A DNA stretch of 64,000 nucleotides from Acinetobacter qingfengensis (lineage in GTDB: Bacteria > Pseudomonadota > Gammaproteobacteria > Pseudomonadales > Moraxellaceae): contig NZ_VXKN01000006.1 of NCBI RefSeq assembly GCF_008693185.1, positions 98,672-162,671 on the forward strand, read 5' to 3'. Of the stretch, positions 19,341 through 28,053 are shown piece by piece. Numbering within the stretch: position 1 is the stretch's first letter; each line of letters opens with the position of its first letter. The translations under genes and the position numbers were made by a program. Under the pieces are notes generated by a model. That model was not told the DNA's origin. It saw nothing but the letters and a program-made list of their open reading frames with translations, and did not search any database.

Positions 19341-20185
19341 TTGCATTTCCGTGGTTTGATCTTGCTGGGAATATTATTTTTGAGCGGTTGACATTGCGGG
19401 CAAAATACACTGGCACGTTGTCCAAGTTTAATGTTCTGCAAAGTGGTTTCACAGTTGACACACATTTCACCGGCACGACCGTAAGCCAGCAAAGTTTGCT
19501 GGAAATAGCCATTTTCTCCCATAGCATTGGAGTAATCTCTTAAGGTTGAACCTCCAAGTTGAATAGCCTGTTGTAAAATTCTTTTAATTTCATTAACCAA
19601 TTGCGCCACTTGTGATGAAGACAGGGATGAAGCTGTTTGTGCAGGATGAATACCACAATTAAACAAACTTTCTGTGGCATAAATATTTCCAACACCTACC
19701 ACAACATGATTATCCATTAATGCCACTTTAATCGCGCTTTGTTTATGATGCAGTTTTTGTTGTAGATACTCGGTATTGAAATCTTTTGATAACGGCTCGG
19801 GGCCGAGTGGATCAAGTAGTTTTTTTTGAGTATTTTGATCTAACCAAAGCAGACAGCCAAATCTGCGCGGATCATGATAACGTAACTGTTGCTTGCCAAA
19901 GTCAAAAATTACATGATCATGCTTGCGTAGTTCTTCTTTGGGATCGCAAATACGAAAACTACCAGACATGCCTAAATGCCACAGCATTTTTTTATCACCA
20001 AAAGATGCAATGATATATTTTGATCGACGTTGCAATTGGTTCAGTGTCAAGCCACAAAGTAATATAAGATCATCAGGAACAGTCCAGCGTAAACTTGCAT
20101 TGCGCACAACGATATTTTTCACTTTTTGGTGAATTAATGGTTGCAGGCTCAACTTGGTTGTTTCAACTTCAGGTAATTCAGGCAT
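19337..20185 (-). CDS. mutM: Formamidopyrimidine-DNA glycosylase
   Basis: The 282-residue base-excision repair enzyme removes 8-oxoguanine and nicks the DNA. The N-terminal PELPEVE supplies the catalytic Pro2/Glu3, Lys56 sits in RRSKYI, and the C-terminal zinc finger is four Cys in CVNC...CPQC. There is an extra C-terminal tail of about 15 residues after the last Cys pair, rich in Lys and Pro, longer than usual. It is the first gene of a two-gene unit with the parvulin gene. Confidence 0.96.
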   Translation of the reverse strand: MPELPEVETTKLSLQPLIHQKVKNIVVRNASLRWTVPDDLILLCGLTLNQLQRRSKYIIASFGDKKMLWHLGMSGSFRICDPKEELRKHDHVIFDFGKQQLRYHDPRRFGCLLWLDQNTQKKLLDPLGPEPLSKDFNTEYLQQKLHHKQSAIKVALMDNHVVVGVGNIYATESLFNCGIHPAQTASSLSSSQVAQLVNEIKRILQQAIQLGGSTLRDYSNAMGENGYFQQTLLAYGRAGEMCVNCETTLQNIKLGQRASVFCPQCQPLKNNIPSKIKPRKCK

Positions 20186-20288
20186 AGATTTTTTCGTATA
20201 AAGATAAAACTTGACCTAATATGAGGTTCAGCCCCATAAAATTCAATTCTAGGCTACAATATGGGTTTTTCAATGAGGTTGTCTATAA

Positions 20289-22427
20289 ATGTTTTTTACA
20301 AATCATAAAAAAAATTTTAAAAAGCTGATTCTGGGAATAAGTGTTTTACAAACTATGGCTGTATATGCGGATCAACAGACAATTCAGCAATTACCTGAAC
20401 TTGAAGTGCAGGCAATTCGTACCAGTGATCATCTTGCTACTACACCAGCTTCCATTTATAAGGTGCAGCAAAGCGAGCATCAAAATAATACAAATGTAAA
20501 TTTTTCCGAGGTTTTACAGGGTGTTGCTGGTTTACAAATTAATAATCGGGAAAATTATGCACAGGATTTACAAATTTCTATGCGAGGTTTTGGCGCACGA
20601 TCTACTTTTGGAGTGCGGGGAATTCGTTTGTATATTGATGGTATTCCTGCGACCATGCCGGATGGTCAGGGCCAAAGCTCAAATATTGATTTAAATAGCT
20701 TGAATGATGTGGAGGTGTTAACAGGTCCTTTTTCATCGTTATATGGTAATTCTTCAGGAGGGACAATTCTTGCAACAACACGGCAAGGGCAGGGCAAAGA
20801 TTCAGTGACATTGGGCTATTTGGCAGGGAGTCATGGGAAGCAGCAAGCGAATGTTGTTTTACAAGGTGGCGCAGATAAAATCACTGAGCCAGCTTATGTG
20901 ATTAGTTCTTCTTATTTTGATACAGATGGTTATCGTGAGCATAGTGGTGCAAATAAGGCTCTGACCAATGCCAAACTTAGCTGGAATTTGGATGATGGCA
21001 GTAAAGTAAACTGGGTGATCAACCATGTTAATATTAATGCGGCAGATCCGGGCGGTTTAAGTAAGGCAGATTGGCAAGCGAATCCTAAACAGTTAAATAG
21101 CTATCTTAAACGAATGGGATTTAATTCTCGTAAAGAAATTGAACAAACACAAACTGGTGTCACCTGGACAAAATCACTGAATGAGCATAATGAATTATAT
21201 GCAATGGCTTATCTTGGAAATCGTCAGGTAACGCAATATCAGACGATTCCTGCTGCAACTCAATTGAATAATCCGAAACACGCCGGTGCAGTAATCGATT
21301 TTGATCGTAATTATTATGGACTGGATTTACGTTGGACAGGCAAAGAATTACTACCGAATACTACATTGGTAGCAGGTGTTGCACTGGATCAACTTGATGA
21401 AGATAGGAGGGGCTATGAAAATTTTGTTACGTCAAATGGTGTGATAACTTATGGTGTTAAAGGTGATTTACGCCGTAATGAAGACAATACACAATGGAAT
21501 ATTGATCCTTATGTACAGGCTTCATGGCAGTTTTTACCACATTGGCATCTGGATACCGGTCTGCGTTATAGCAATGTGCATTTTAAATCTAAAGATCAAT
21601 ATATTACGACAACCAATCCTGATGATAGTGGCGCTACGGATTATCAAAAAGTTTTACCATCCGTTGCTTTGGGGTGGAATATTTTGCCTAAATTATATGG
21701 GTATATGAGTTATGGGAAAGGCTTTGAAACACCAACTTTTACCGAAATGTCTTACAAACCAAGCCTGACAGAATCAGGTTTGAATCTGGATTTGAAACCA
21801 TCAAGTAGTGACAATTATGAAATTGGATTAAAATTGGATCACCAATATGGTCTATTTACATTGGCAGCTTTTCGTACTGAGACGAAAAATGACATTGTAT
21901 CGGCAGGAAGTTATGGTGGTCGTGCAACATTCCGTAATGCTGATCAAACTTTACGTCAGGGTGCAGAAGTTTCATGGCAAAATAAATTCTGGAAAGACTT
22001 ATCCGCGCAAGCCAGTTATAGCTATATTGATGCAACGTTTGATGCTGATATTCCAGCAACAGGTTCTGTTTCTGCCATCTCCAAAGGAAGTTTTATTCCC
22101 GGTATTGCTAAAAATCAAGCGTTTGCTCGTTTAGCATGGCAGCCTGAACAGGGTTTTCAGGCGGGTCTAGATGTACGTTATATGGATAAAATGTATGTGA
22201 ATGATCGTAACTCAGAATATGTCGATAGCTACACAGTTACAGGTATTAATGTGGGATATGTTTGGGCTTATCAGGACTGGAAAATTAATAGCTATGCACG
22301 AGTAGATAATCTTTTCGATCGTAACTATGTGGGTTCAGTGATCGTAAATGACAGTAATAGCCGTTACTATGAAGCAGCTGATGGACGTAATTTTAGTGCT
22401 GGTTTAAGTATCACTAAGGCTTTTTAA
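20289..22427 (+). CDS. pqqU: TonB-dependent receptor, PqqU (YncD)-like
   Basis: The 712-residue outer membrane receptor has a signal peptide (ends VYADQ), a TonB-box-like LPELEVQAI, a plug domain (SEVLQGVAGLQINNRENYAQ, RGFGARSTFGVRGIRLYIDG, MPDGQGQSSNIDL) and a 22-strand barrel ending in Phe. The plug matches E. coli YncD, now known as PqqU, an importer of the cofactor pyrroloquinoline quinone. PQQ is used by glucose dehydrogenases of Acinetobacter-type bacteria. Substrate assignment is by resemblance. TonB, ExbB and ExbD are encoded at 3.6-5.4 kb. Confidence 0.82.
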   Translation: MFFTNHKKNFKKLILGISVLQTMAVYADQQTIQQLPELEVQAIRTSDHLATTPASIYKVQQSEHQNNTNVNFSEVLQGVAGLQINNRENYAQDLQISMRGFGARSTFGVRGIRLYIDGIPATMPDGQGQSSNIDLNSLNDVEVLTGPFSSLYGNSSGGTILATTRQGQGKDSVTLGYLAGSHGKQQANVVLQGGADKITEPAYVISSSYFDTDGYREHSGANKALTNAKLSWNLDDGSKVNWVINHVNINAADPGGLSKADWQANPKQLNSYLKRMGFNSRKEIEQTQTGVTWTKSLNEHNELYAMAYLGNRQVTQYQTIPAATQLNNPKHAGAVIDFDRNYYGLDLRWTGKELLPNTTLVAGVALDQLDEDRRGYENFVTSNGVITYGVKGDLRRNEDNTQWNIDPYVQASWQFLPHWHLDTGLRYSNVHFKSKDQYITTTNPDDSGATDYQKVLPSVALGWNILPKLYGYMSYGKGFETPTFTEMSYKPSLTESGLNLDLKPSSSDNYEIGLKLDHQYGLFTLAAFRTETKNDIVSAGSYGGRATFRNADQTLRQGAEVSWQNKFWKDLSAQASYSYIDATFDADIPATGSVSAISKGSFIPGIAKNQAFARLAWQPEQGFQAGLDVRYMDKMYVNDRNSEYVDSYTVTGINVGYVWAYQDWKINSYARVDNLFDRNYVGSVIVNDSNSRYYEAADGRNFSAGLSITKAF

Positions 22428-22442
22428 GCTGAAATAGAGAGG

Positions 22443-22515
22443 GATGATGACTTCAGGCATTGTTAATTGTTGATCCAAATAGTTTCTGTATACAATACAA
22501 AATAAAGTCATCATC
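22443..22515. repeat. 11-bp inverted repeat downstream of pqqU
   Basis: GATGATGACTT (22443-22453) and AAGTCATCATC (22505-22515) are perfect inverted copies 51 bases apart, starting 16 bases after the pqqU stop. There is no T run, so this is not a normal terminator; it may be a long hairpin or a protein site. Confidence 0.55.
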
Positions 22516-22569
22516 ACTTCAAGCTGATTTAAGAAATAGATTTGTTCATAATCAATTACTTAGATTCAC

Positions 22570-22630
22570 TATGAAAGTATCTATAACCTGATTAAATTTC
22601 TTTTCATAGGGAAATTTAATGGTTTTCAAA
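22570..22630 (+). repeat. Structured repeat copy A, upstream of the AEC transporter
   Basis: A block starting TATGAAAGTATCTAT is followed by a perfect 10-bp hairpin, ATTAAATTTC / GAAATTTAAT with a 10-base loop, and then TTTTCAAAAGA. It closely resembles copy B at 23656-23717. The outer segments TGAAAG and TTTTCA can also pair. Confidence 0.6.
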
Positions 22631-22683
22631 AGATATTTTTAAATTTTTTATTGTTTGGTGTTGGAATATATTTAGGGCTGGAT

Positions 22684-23604
22684 ATGGTTTTACAGGTCAT
22701 TTTACCTTTACTGCTTTTAATGAGTATTGGTTATTTATGTGCTTATTTTAAAGTCATGACCAAAGAGCATTTTCTGGCCATGAATACTTATGTCATTAAA
22801 ATTGCTTTACCTGCTTTTTTACTTTATGCATTGAGTAGTAAAAACATTAATGAGCTTTGGCATCCGGCGTATTTTATTGCCTATGGTGGTGGTTCTTTAA
22901 TTTTATTTTTTTTAGCGTACTTTCTATATTGGCGAGTATTTGATTTCAATGTGAGTCAAGCCGCAGTTATGTCGATGGGTGCATCCATGTCCAACACCGG
23001 ATTTATGGGGACTGCAATTCTGACCTTATTAATTGGGACGCATGCAGCAATATATATTTCACTCACCCTAATTATAGAAAATATACTGATTGTGTTACTG
23101 ATGCTGACTTTGGCTGAGTTAGGTAAGCAGCAAGGTGCGCTGGTACATATATTTCTGCAAACGTTAAAAAAAGTTTTTAAAAATCCACTCATTATTGCAA
23201 TTGTATTGGGATTATTTCTGGCGATTCTGGATCTGCATTTGCCCAAGCCAGTGTTTCATGCCCTCGAACTATTGGGAAAAACAGCTTCTCCAGTTGCATT
23301 ATTTGTGATTGGCGGTAGTTTGGCCATGATGCCAAGAATACAAATTAATCTTCCCAGTATGGTATTGGTAATATTTAGTGTGATCTTAATGCCTCTGTTG
23401 GTTTATGGTATTTTTCATTTATTTCCTGATGTTAGCCGGGAAATGCTATATGCTGGGACATTACTTGCGGCATTACCGATGCCAACTGCTTTTGGAATTT
23501 TTGGGCAAGCGTATGGTTTACATGAGAAAGCATTAACACCCTTAATGATCAGTACAGTATTGGGTTTTATTGGTGTAAGTAGTCTGATTTATTTTTGGTA
23601 TTAA
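22684..23604 (+). CDS. AEC (auxin efflux carrier) family transporter
   Basis: The protein has about 306 residues with ten hydrophobic segments, and starts MVLQVILPLLLLMSIGYL. The MSMGASMSNTGFMGTAI segment with a mid-membrane Asn-Thr-Gly and the late ALPMPTAFGIFGQAYG segment are typical of the AEC family. Members move malate, other organic acids or amino-acid-like anions. I prefer ATG 22684, with AGGG upstream; a TTG at 22651 extends the frame. It is flanked on both sides by similar structured repeats (22570-22630, 23656-23717). Confidence 0.83.
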   Translation: MVLQVILPLLLLMSIGYLCAYFKVMTKEHFLAMNTYVIKIALPAFLLYALSSKNINELWHPAYFIAYGGGSLILFFLAYFLYWRVFDFNVSQAAVMSMGASMSNTGFMGTAILTLLIGTHAAIYISLTLIIENILIVLLMLTLAELGKQQGALVHIFLQTLKKVFKNPLIIAIVLGLFLAILDLHLPKPVFHALELLGKTASPVALFVIGGSLAMMPRIQINLPSMVLVIFSVILMPLLVYGIFHLFPDVSREMLYAGTLLAALPMPTAFGIFGQAYGLHEKALTPLMISTVLGFIGVSSLIYFWY

Positions 23605-23655
23605 AAGAAAAAATTTTCTGGCTAGTAGATTTAAATCATTCCAAAATTAAACTTC

Positions 23656-23717
23656 TTACGAAAGTATCTATTATTGCTTTATTTTCCTTTTCGAGAGGAA
23701 ATCTAAGACCTTTCGCA
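23656..23717 (+). repeat. Structured repeat copy B, downstream of the AEC transporter
   Basis: TACGAAAGTATCTAT is followed by TTATTTTCC / GGAAATCTAA around a TTTTCGAGA-type loop and then CTTTCGCAAGA. Compared with copy A, the outer pair T:A becomes C:G, and G:T becomes G:C, so base pairing is kept while sequence changes. Confidence 0.6.
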
Positions 23718-23735
23718 AGAATGTTTGAGGATGGC

Positions 23736-24443
23736 TTATTTTACTGTATTAAGTAGTTGTTCAATTTGTTGTGCTGAACGGGCACCGCTTATACGTTGTC
23801 CATCTTTTAAAAAGAAAGTTGGTGTACCATCAACACCCAATTGTTTACCCAATTGACTATTGGCCTCAATAGGATTTTTACAGTTTGTTGAACCTGTCGG
23901 TTGTTTATCCTGAAGTACGTAACTTTGCCATGCTTCGTATGGTTTGGCCGAACACCAGATCTTTTGGGCAGTAGTGGCAGCATTAGGATGTAGTGCAGTA
24001 ATTGGATAAGGGAAAATGTATAAGGTAATATTATTGACTTGTGTCAAATCTTTTTCCAATTGTTTGCAATATGGACAATCAGGATCGGTAAAAATATATA
24101 ATACACGCTGTCCATTCCCTTTCACATGCTTGATCGCCTGAGTTAAAGGTAGTTTTTTGACATCAATACGAGAAAGTTCTTGCATACGTTGTTGTGACAC
24201 GCTACGTTTATTTGGATAGTCAATCAAATTCCCAATAAAGAAATAACGACCATTATCATCTGTATACGTCAGCTCACCTTCTACCATTACTTCATAAATT
24301 CCTGAAATTGGTGACTTGCCGGTAACTTGTGCGTGTAGTTCAGGATAAGTTTGATCAAGTTTGTTTTGTAAGGTTTTTTCATCTGCATGGCTGATAGAAA
24401 TTGTCAGTAAACTGAGTGCAAGTGAAGAAATTAATTTTTTCAT
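23736..24443 (-). CDS. dsbC: Thiol:disulfide interchange protein DsbC/DsbG-like
   Basis: The 235-residue periplasmic protein has a cleavable signal peptide (ends SISHA), an N-terminal dimerisation domain (about 25-90), and a thioredoxin-like domain with the active site DPDCPYCKQLE near 117-127. The cis-Pro loop is in VDGTPTFFL. DsbC isomerises wrong disulfides in exported proteins and is kept reduced by DsbD. CPYC rather than CGYC is seen in some DsbC homologues. It is a single gene, divergent from the DUF2939 gene. Confidence 0.9.
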   Translation of the reverse strand: MKKLISSLALSLLTISISHADEKTLQNKLDQTYPELHAQVTGKSPISGIYEVMVEGELTYTDDNGRYFFIGNLIDYPNKRSVSQQRMQELSRIDVKKLPLTQAIKHVKGNGQRVLYIFTDPDCPYCKQLEKDLTQVNNITLYIFPYPITALHPNAATTAQKIWCSAKPYEAWQSYVLQDKQPTGSTNCKNPIEANSQLGKQLGVDGTPTFFLKDGQRISGARSAQQIEQLLNTVK

Positions 24444-24628
24444 GTGAAGGCTCTAAACTGGATTGGTTTTATCCTTGCATAATTACAATATCATGTACAA
24501 GCAAATTTTAGCCTGTAGCATATTGATTTTGTAAAGGATTAACAGATCCTCAATATAATTTTAAGAAAATACTACGACTAAAAAGCGTATTTTGGTTATG
24601 CTGAGAGTATTGGTCGAGTAGACAGGAA

Positions 24629-25204
24629 ATGTATGTGAATAAAACTTTAAAAACTTCCATTGTTGTCATACTTTTACTGACTGCTGCCTATATTTATTTA
24701 TCGCCTTATTTGGTGTTATATCAGCTTAAGCAGGCGGCTGAACGCCATGATGCACAGCAACTTTCACAATATATTGACTACCCAAGTGTGAGAAAAAGTC
24801 TGAAAGGGCAGATGGGCAATTACTTATTGCATAAATTGCACCAACCTGAAAAAAATGTGCCAGGACATGAGGCATTGGCGGCCATATTTGCTTCAAGTAT
24901 TGCCGATAAAGCGGTAGATTTGATACTTACTCCAGAAGCAATCGCTTTATTAATGAAAGGTCAACAATTTACTGCAACTTCGTCAATTAAAAATTCATCT
25001 ACGTCAACTGATCAAGTTTCTTCAGCATCCTCTGGATCAACAAATGAATTGAAATATGATCTGGGATATCGTTCTTTTTCCCAGTTCAATGCCAGTATTT
25101 ATCCTGATCCTCAACATACTGATCAAGCCATTCAGATTATTATGACACGTCAGGGATTAAGCTGGAAAATTACAGCAATTGAATTACCAAAGACATCTTT
25201 CTAA
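24629..25204 (+). CDS. DUF2939 family protein
   Basis: The 191-residue protein has one N-terminal transmembrane helix (SIVVILLLTAAYIYLSPYLVLY), then a helical region beginning LKQAAERHDAQQLSQYIDYPSVRKSLKGQ, which is the DUF2939 signature. A Ser/Thr-rich linker near 113-133 leads to a beta-rich C-terminal part. It is probably anchored in the inner membrane and faces the periplasm; its role is unknown. GTG at 24635 is better spaced from AGGA at 24624 than is ATG 24629, so the true start may be two codons later. Confidence 0.8.
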   Translation: MYVNKTLKTSIVVILLLTAAYIYLSPYLVLYQLKQAAERHDAQQLSQYIDYPSVRKSLKGQMGNYLLHKLHQPEKNVPGHEALAAIFASSIADKAVDLILTPEAIALLMKGQQFTATSSIKNSSTSTDQVSSASSGSTNELKYDLGYRSFSQFNASIYPDPQHTDQAIQIIMTRQGLSWKITAIELPKTSF

Positions 25205-25238
25205 AACGAAAAAGACCTGATTGGGTAGATTCAGGTCT
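25204..25238 (-). terminator. Rho-independent terminator of ygfZ
   Basis: AGACCTGA and TCAGGTCT form an 8-bp stem with a 10-base loop. On the minus strand it is followed by TTTTTCGTTTT, so it ends ygfZ transcription; on the plus strand there is no T run. Confidence 0.8.
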
Positions 25239-25274
25239 GATCGGTACAGCAACGATGATCATGTCAAAATAAAA

Positions 25275-26012
25275 TTATTTGGCACGTGCAACATCGCCAT
25301 TTAATCCTTCAGGTAAGTCGAGAATCTGCACGTCCAATGTAGTCAGGGCTTCAGGTTTTGCACTGACCAATGCTTTCCAGCCATTTGTTGTCGCAAGACT
25401 ATTTACAACTTCAACATCGTGATGAAGTTGTGAGGCAGGAGCTGGCACATCACCTTGTCCTGTAATCAAATGCAACCAGTGTTTTGGTTTTGCCTTAAAC
25501 CAAAGGCGAGCAATAATTTCTTGCCCTAGATAACACCCTTTATCATAATCAACACCATGACGCTGGTGTAAACGTAATTCTTGCGGCTGAAATAAATGTA
25601 CTGTTTGTTGCGTAATCCATGCTTGCCCTTGATCAATGGCGATGGATTGCCAAAGTTTGATATCAACCTGCTGTGTAGCATCTTCGGTAAAACTTGCTTG
25701 TTGGTCAACGATTGCAGGATAAAGTGTAGATTCAGCACTAAGTTTTGCTTTTGAAAAAGCTCCATATTTTTTCACATGTGCTGCGAATTCATCAGCCAGA
25801 TCATGACTAATCACAATTTCAATGTGTTCTGCTGAATGTCGTTTTAACCATAAGCCAAAATGAATACGTCCTTTGAGATCACAAATTGCAGTTGGTCGAA
25901 ATTCATCAGCCGTTAATTTACTGACATTGACAGTGACTTGTCCCTGTAAAAATTTTTCGGCATCAACACCTTGATAAACAAATTGTGAAAATTGCAGCGT
26001 ATCTTTAGACAT
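25275..26012 (-). CDS. ygfZ: tRNA-modifying/folate-binding protein YgfZ
   Basis: The protein has about 245 residues from MSKDTLQF. The family signature KGCYLGQE lies near 158-165 with its essential Cys in the GCV T-fold. YgfZ binds folate, helps repair or assemble Fe-S clusters, and supports MiaB-dependent tRNA modification. The frame opens nine codons earlier at 26039, but the family N-terminus begins near the second Met. A terminator lies downstream. The 500 bases upstream hold no intact gene. Confidence 0.9.
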   Translation of the reverse strand: MSKDTLQFSQFVYQGVDAEKFLQGQVTVNVSKLTADEFRPTAICDLKGRIHFGLWLKRHSAEHIEIVISHDLADEFAAHVKKYGAFSKAKLSAESTLYPAIVDQQASFTEDATQQVDIKLWQSIAIDQGQAWITQQTVHLFQPQELRLHQRHGVDYDKGCYLGQEIIARLWFKAKPKHWLHLITGQGDVPAPASQLHHDVEVVNSLATTNGWKALVSAKPEALTTLDVQILDLPEGLNGDVARAK

Positions 26013-26039
26013 AGGGAACGAAATCCTCTGAATGGTCAA

Positions 26040-26550
26040 GGTTTATATCATCGCTGATTTTTGCTGAATTTGCATCTCTTGTAAAAGAAATTCATCATAC
26101 CTTGCGACAATATCTTTCTGAAAAAATATCTATTAAAAATACGGTTTAAAAGAATAAAAAATGTGATATGAACATACTTTTAATATAATTTTCTTATAAA
26201 AATATAATTTATGAAAAAAACTTCAAAAATATATAGAAAAAAAGCCATTTTAGGGAAATAATTCAATCAGGATGTTGTTAAATTATATCGCAAGGGTGTG
26301 AGAGGGATCAAAAAGATCAATATGCGCTGAACGGCTTAACGAGTTAGAGCGTATTGACCCATCAGGTCTCGATTTGACTTTGGACGCTATAGACCATAAA
26401 TCTGTAGGCACAGGCGATATCTTACAAAGGTAAAGTTGTTAAAGTAAACCTCTTCAACAGGTTTTCCCTTGACACCCTAAAAAATTTGTCAATAAGAATA
26501 ACAACTGCCTTGCATCCTGCCCAATATTTTTTGATCATTCATTGGAGTAA
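26040..26550. other. Intergenic region with possible gene relic
   Basis: About 510 bases. The left part is very AT-rich. The right part (about 26280-26440) has more balanced composition and coding-like frames interrupted by stops. A promoter for the Lrp gene presumably lies near its right end. No RNA motif recognised. Confidence 0.4.
26302..26433 (+). pseudogene. Possible degraded coding fragment, unidentified
   Basis: The frame ending at TAA 26431 reads ERLNELERIDPSG then LDLTLDAIDHKSVGTGDILQR, which looks like real protein sequence. It has no start, and a stop closes the frame just upstream at 26299. An adjacent frame reads RDQKDQYALN immediately before, consistent with a frameshift. I could not recognise the parent family. 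Chance open frame is the alternative. Confidence 0.3.
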
Positions 26551-26553
26551 GTG

Positions 26554-27024
26554 ATGCAACTTGATCATTTTGATAAACAAATCCTCGAAATTTTAACCCA
26601 TGAAGATGTCAATCTGAATGAATTATCAGAACGTATTCATCTATCTGTCAGTTCCGTACATCGCCGTATCAGAAGTTTAATGGACCAAAAAATTCTTGGA
26701 GCATTACGCCGTAATTTAAACTATCAAAAGCTTGGTTTTGCCTTGCATGTGATTTTACAGGTATCACTCAGTAAGCATGACAGTGACACCTTTTCCCGAT
26801 TTTTAGAAGAACTACAGCAAATTCCTGAAGTCATTAATGCATTTTTAATTACAGGTCAATCCGCAGACTTTTTAGTGGAAGTGGTTGCTAAAGACATGGA
26901 AAATTATAGTGACGTACTATTGAAACGTCTGGGAAAAATAGAGCATGTTTCTGCCCTGCATTCCAGTTTTGTGATTAAAGAATATGATGTATTTAACTGT
27001 GGTGGTTTACTCGGTAAAATATAA
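26554..27024 (+). CDS. Lrp/AsnC family transcriptional regulator
   Basis: The 156-residue protein has an N-terminal helix-turn-helix (DKQILEILTHEDVNLNELSE, LSVSSVHRRIRSLMDQKIL) and a C-terminal RAM/AsnC ligand-binding domain. TTGGAG before ATG 26554 is the ribosome site; a GTG one codon earlier is possible. Lrp proteins form octamers and respond to amino acids. No amino-acid gene lies beside it, so the target cannot be named. Confidence 0.9.
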   Translation: MQLDHFDKQILEILTHEDVNLNELSERIHLSVSSVHRRIRSLMDQKILGALRRNLNYQKLGFALHVILQVSLSKHDSDTFSRFLEELQQIPEVINAFLITGQSADFLVEVVAKDMENYSDVLLKRLGKIEHVSALHSSFVIKEYDVFNCGGLLGKI

Positions 27025-27104
27025 GCTTTATCGGTCGCTTTTGCTGAATTTAATCTGTTGTTAAAGCAGTGTATGTAGACTAAAAAGATATCCTATTAAG
27101 TTTG

Positions 27105-27998
27105 ATGAAATTTATTCTGCAAAAAGTTCTATGGAGTAGTAGGCATTTGTTGGTAGCAAATTTTGAACGTATTTTCCTGAGTCATATTGTCATACGGCGC
27201 TGTATTATTCTCCTGATTCTGTTACTGATGGGTATCATGGATTATATTACAGGCATTGAATATTCCTTTTCGATTTTTTATCTTATTCCGGTTGCAATTG
27301 CATCTTGGTATGACACCAGCAAAGCAACTATCGTTACTATCATCACCGCAGTTATTGTATGGTTATGGGCGGATTATGCAACCCGACATCATTATTCTTC
27401 ATGGGTTGTGCCAGTATGGAATAGCCTAGTGCGTGTGATTTTTTTCTTCATCGTGGCTTCACTCATCATTAAAGTTCGTAAAAATTGGCTTGAAATGAAA
27501 ACAATGGCCATGAAGGATCAATTAACAGATATTGATAATTTATGTGCTCTGGAACTGGAATATCGTGTATTAAGAAAAATAAGTTTAAGAAAAAATATTT
27601 CTTTTGCAATTGCTATGATTGATTTGGATGGTTTTAAGGCTGTGAATGACACTTATGGTCATCAACAGGGAGATACAGTACTGATTACTTTTGCAAAAAT
27701 ATTAAAGCGGGTAAATCGGGCATCCGATACCGTAGGACGGCTAGGTGGTGATGAGTTTGTGGTGATGTTCTTAAATATTGATGGTGTTGCTATACATAAA
27801 TATGATGAACGATTGAGATTGTTTTTTGATAAATCCGAGTTAAAACAAAAATTTGGGGTAGATTATAGTATGGGAGTTGCGGTATTTGATCATTTACCTA
27901 GAACACTGGAAGATGCTTTGAAATCTGCCGATCAGTTGATGTATCAGTCAAAAAATGCCGGTAAGTCCAGAACAACAATCGGCTATTATCACGAATAA
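27105..27998 (+). CDS. Membrane GGDEF diguanylate cyclase
   Basis: The 297-residue protein has a membrane region of about four helices (30-125) and a GGDEF domain with intact RLGGDEF near 212-218, DLDGFKAVND and YGHQQGD. The usual DxLTGLxNR start of the domain is altered to DQLTDIDNLCAL, so the conserved Gly and Arg are missing. It probably still makes c-di-GMP because the active site is whole. It is followed 55 bases later by an RluA-family gene. The input signal is unknown. Confidence 0.88.
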   Translation: MKFILQKVLWSSRHLLVANFERIFLSHIVIRRCIILLILLLMGIMDYITGIEYSFSIFYLIPVAIASWYDTSKATIVTIITAVIVWLWADYATRHHYSSWVVPVWNSLVRVIFFFIVASLIIKVRKNWLEMKTMAMKDQLTDIDNLCALELEYRVLRKISLRKNISFAIAMIDLDGFKAVNDTYGHQQGDTVLITFAKILKRVNRASDTVGRLGGDEFVVMFLNIDGVAIHKYDERLRLFFDKSELKQKFGVDYSMGVAVFDHLPRTLEDALKSADQLMYQSKNAGKSRTTIGYYHE

Positions 27999-28053
27999 CA
28001 GTATGATGATTTGTTACATCCAACCACATATCCTCTATTGATTAAGGGTAATT

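Noticed and set aside
19126..19359. Plus-strand frame opposite the parvulin gene
   Set aside because: It is a shadow of the parvulin and mutM genes and lacks any ribosome site or known domain.
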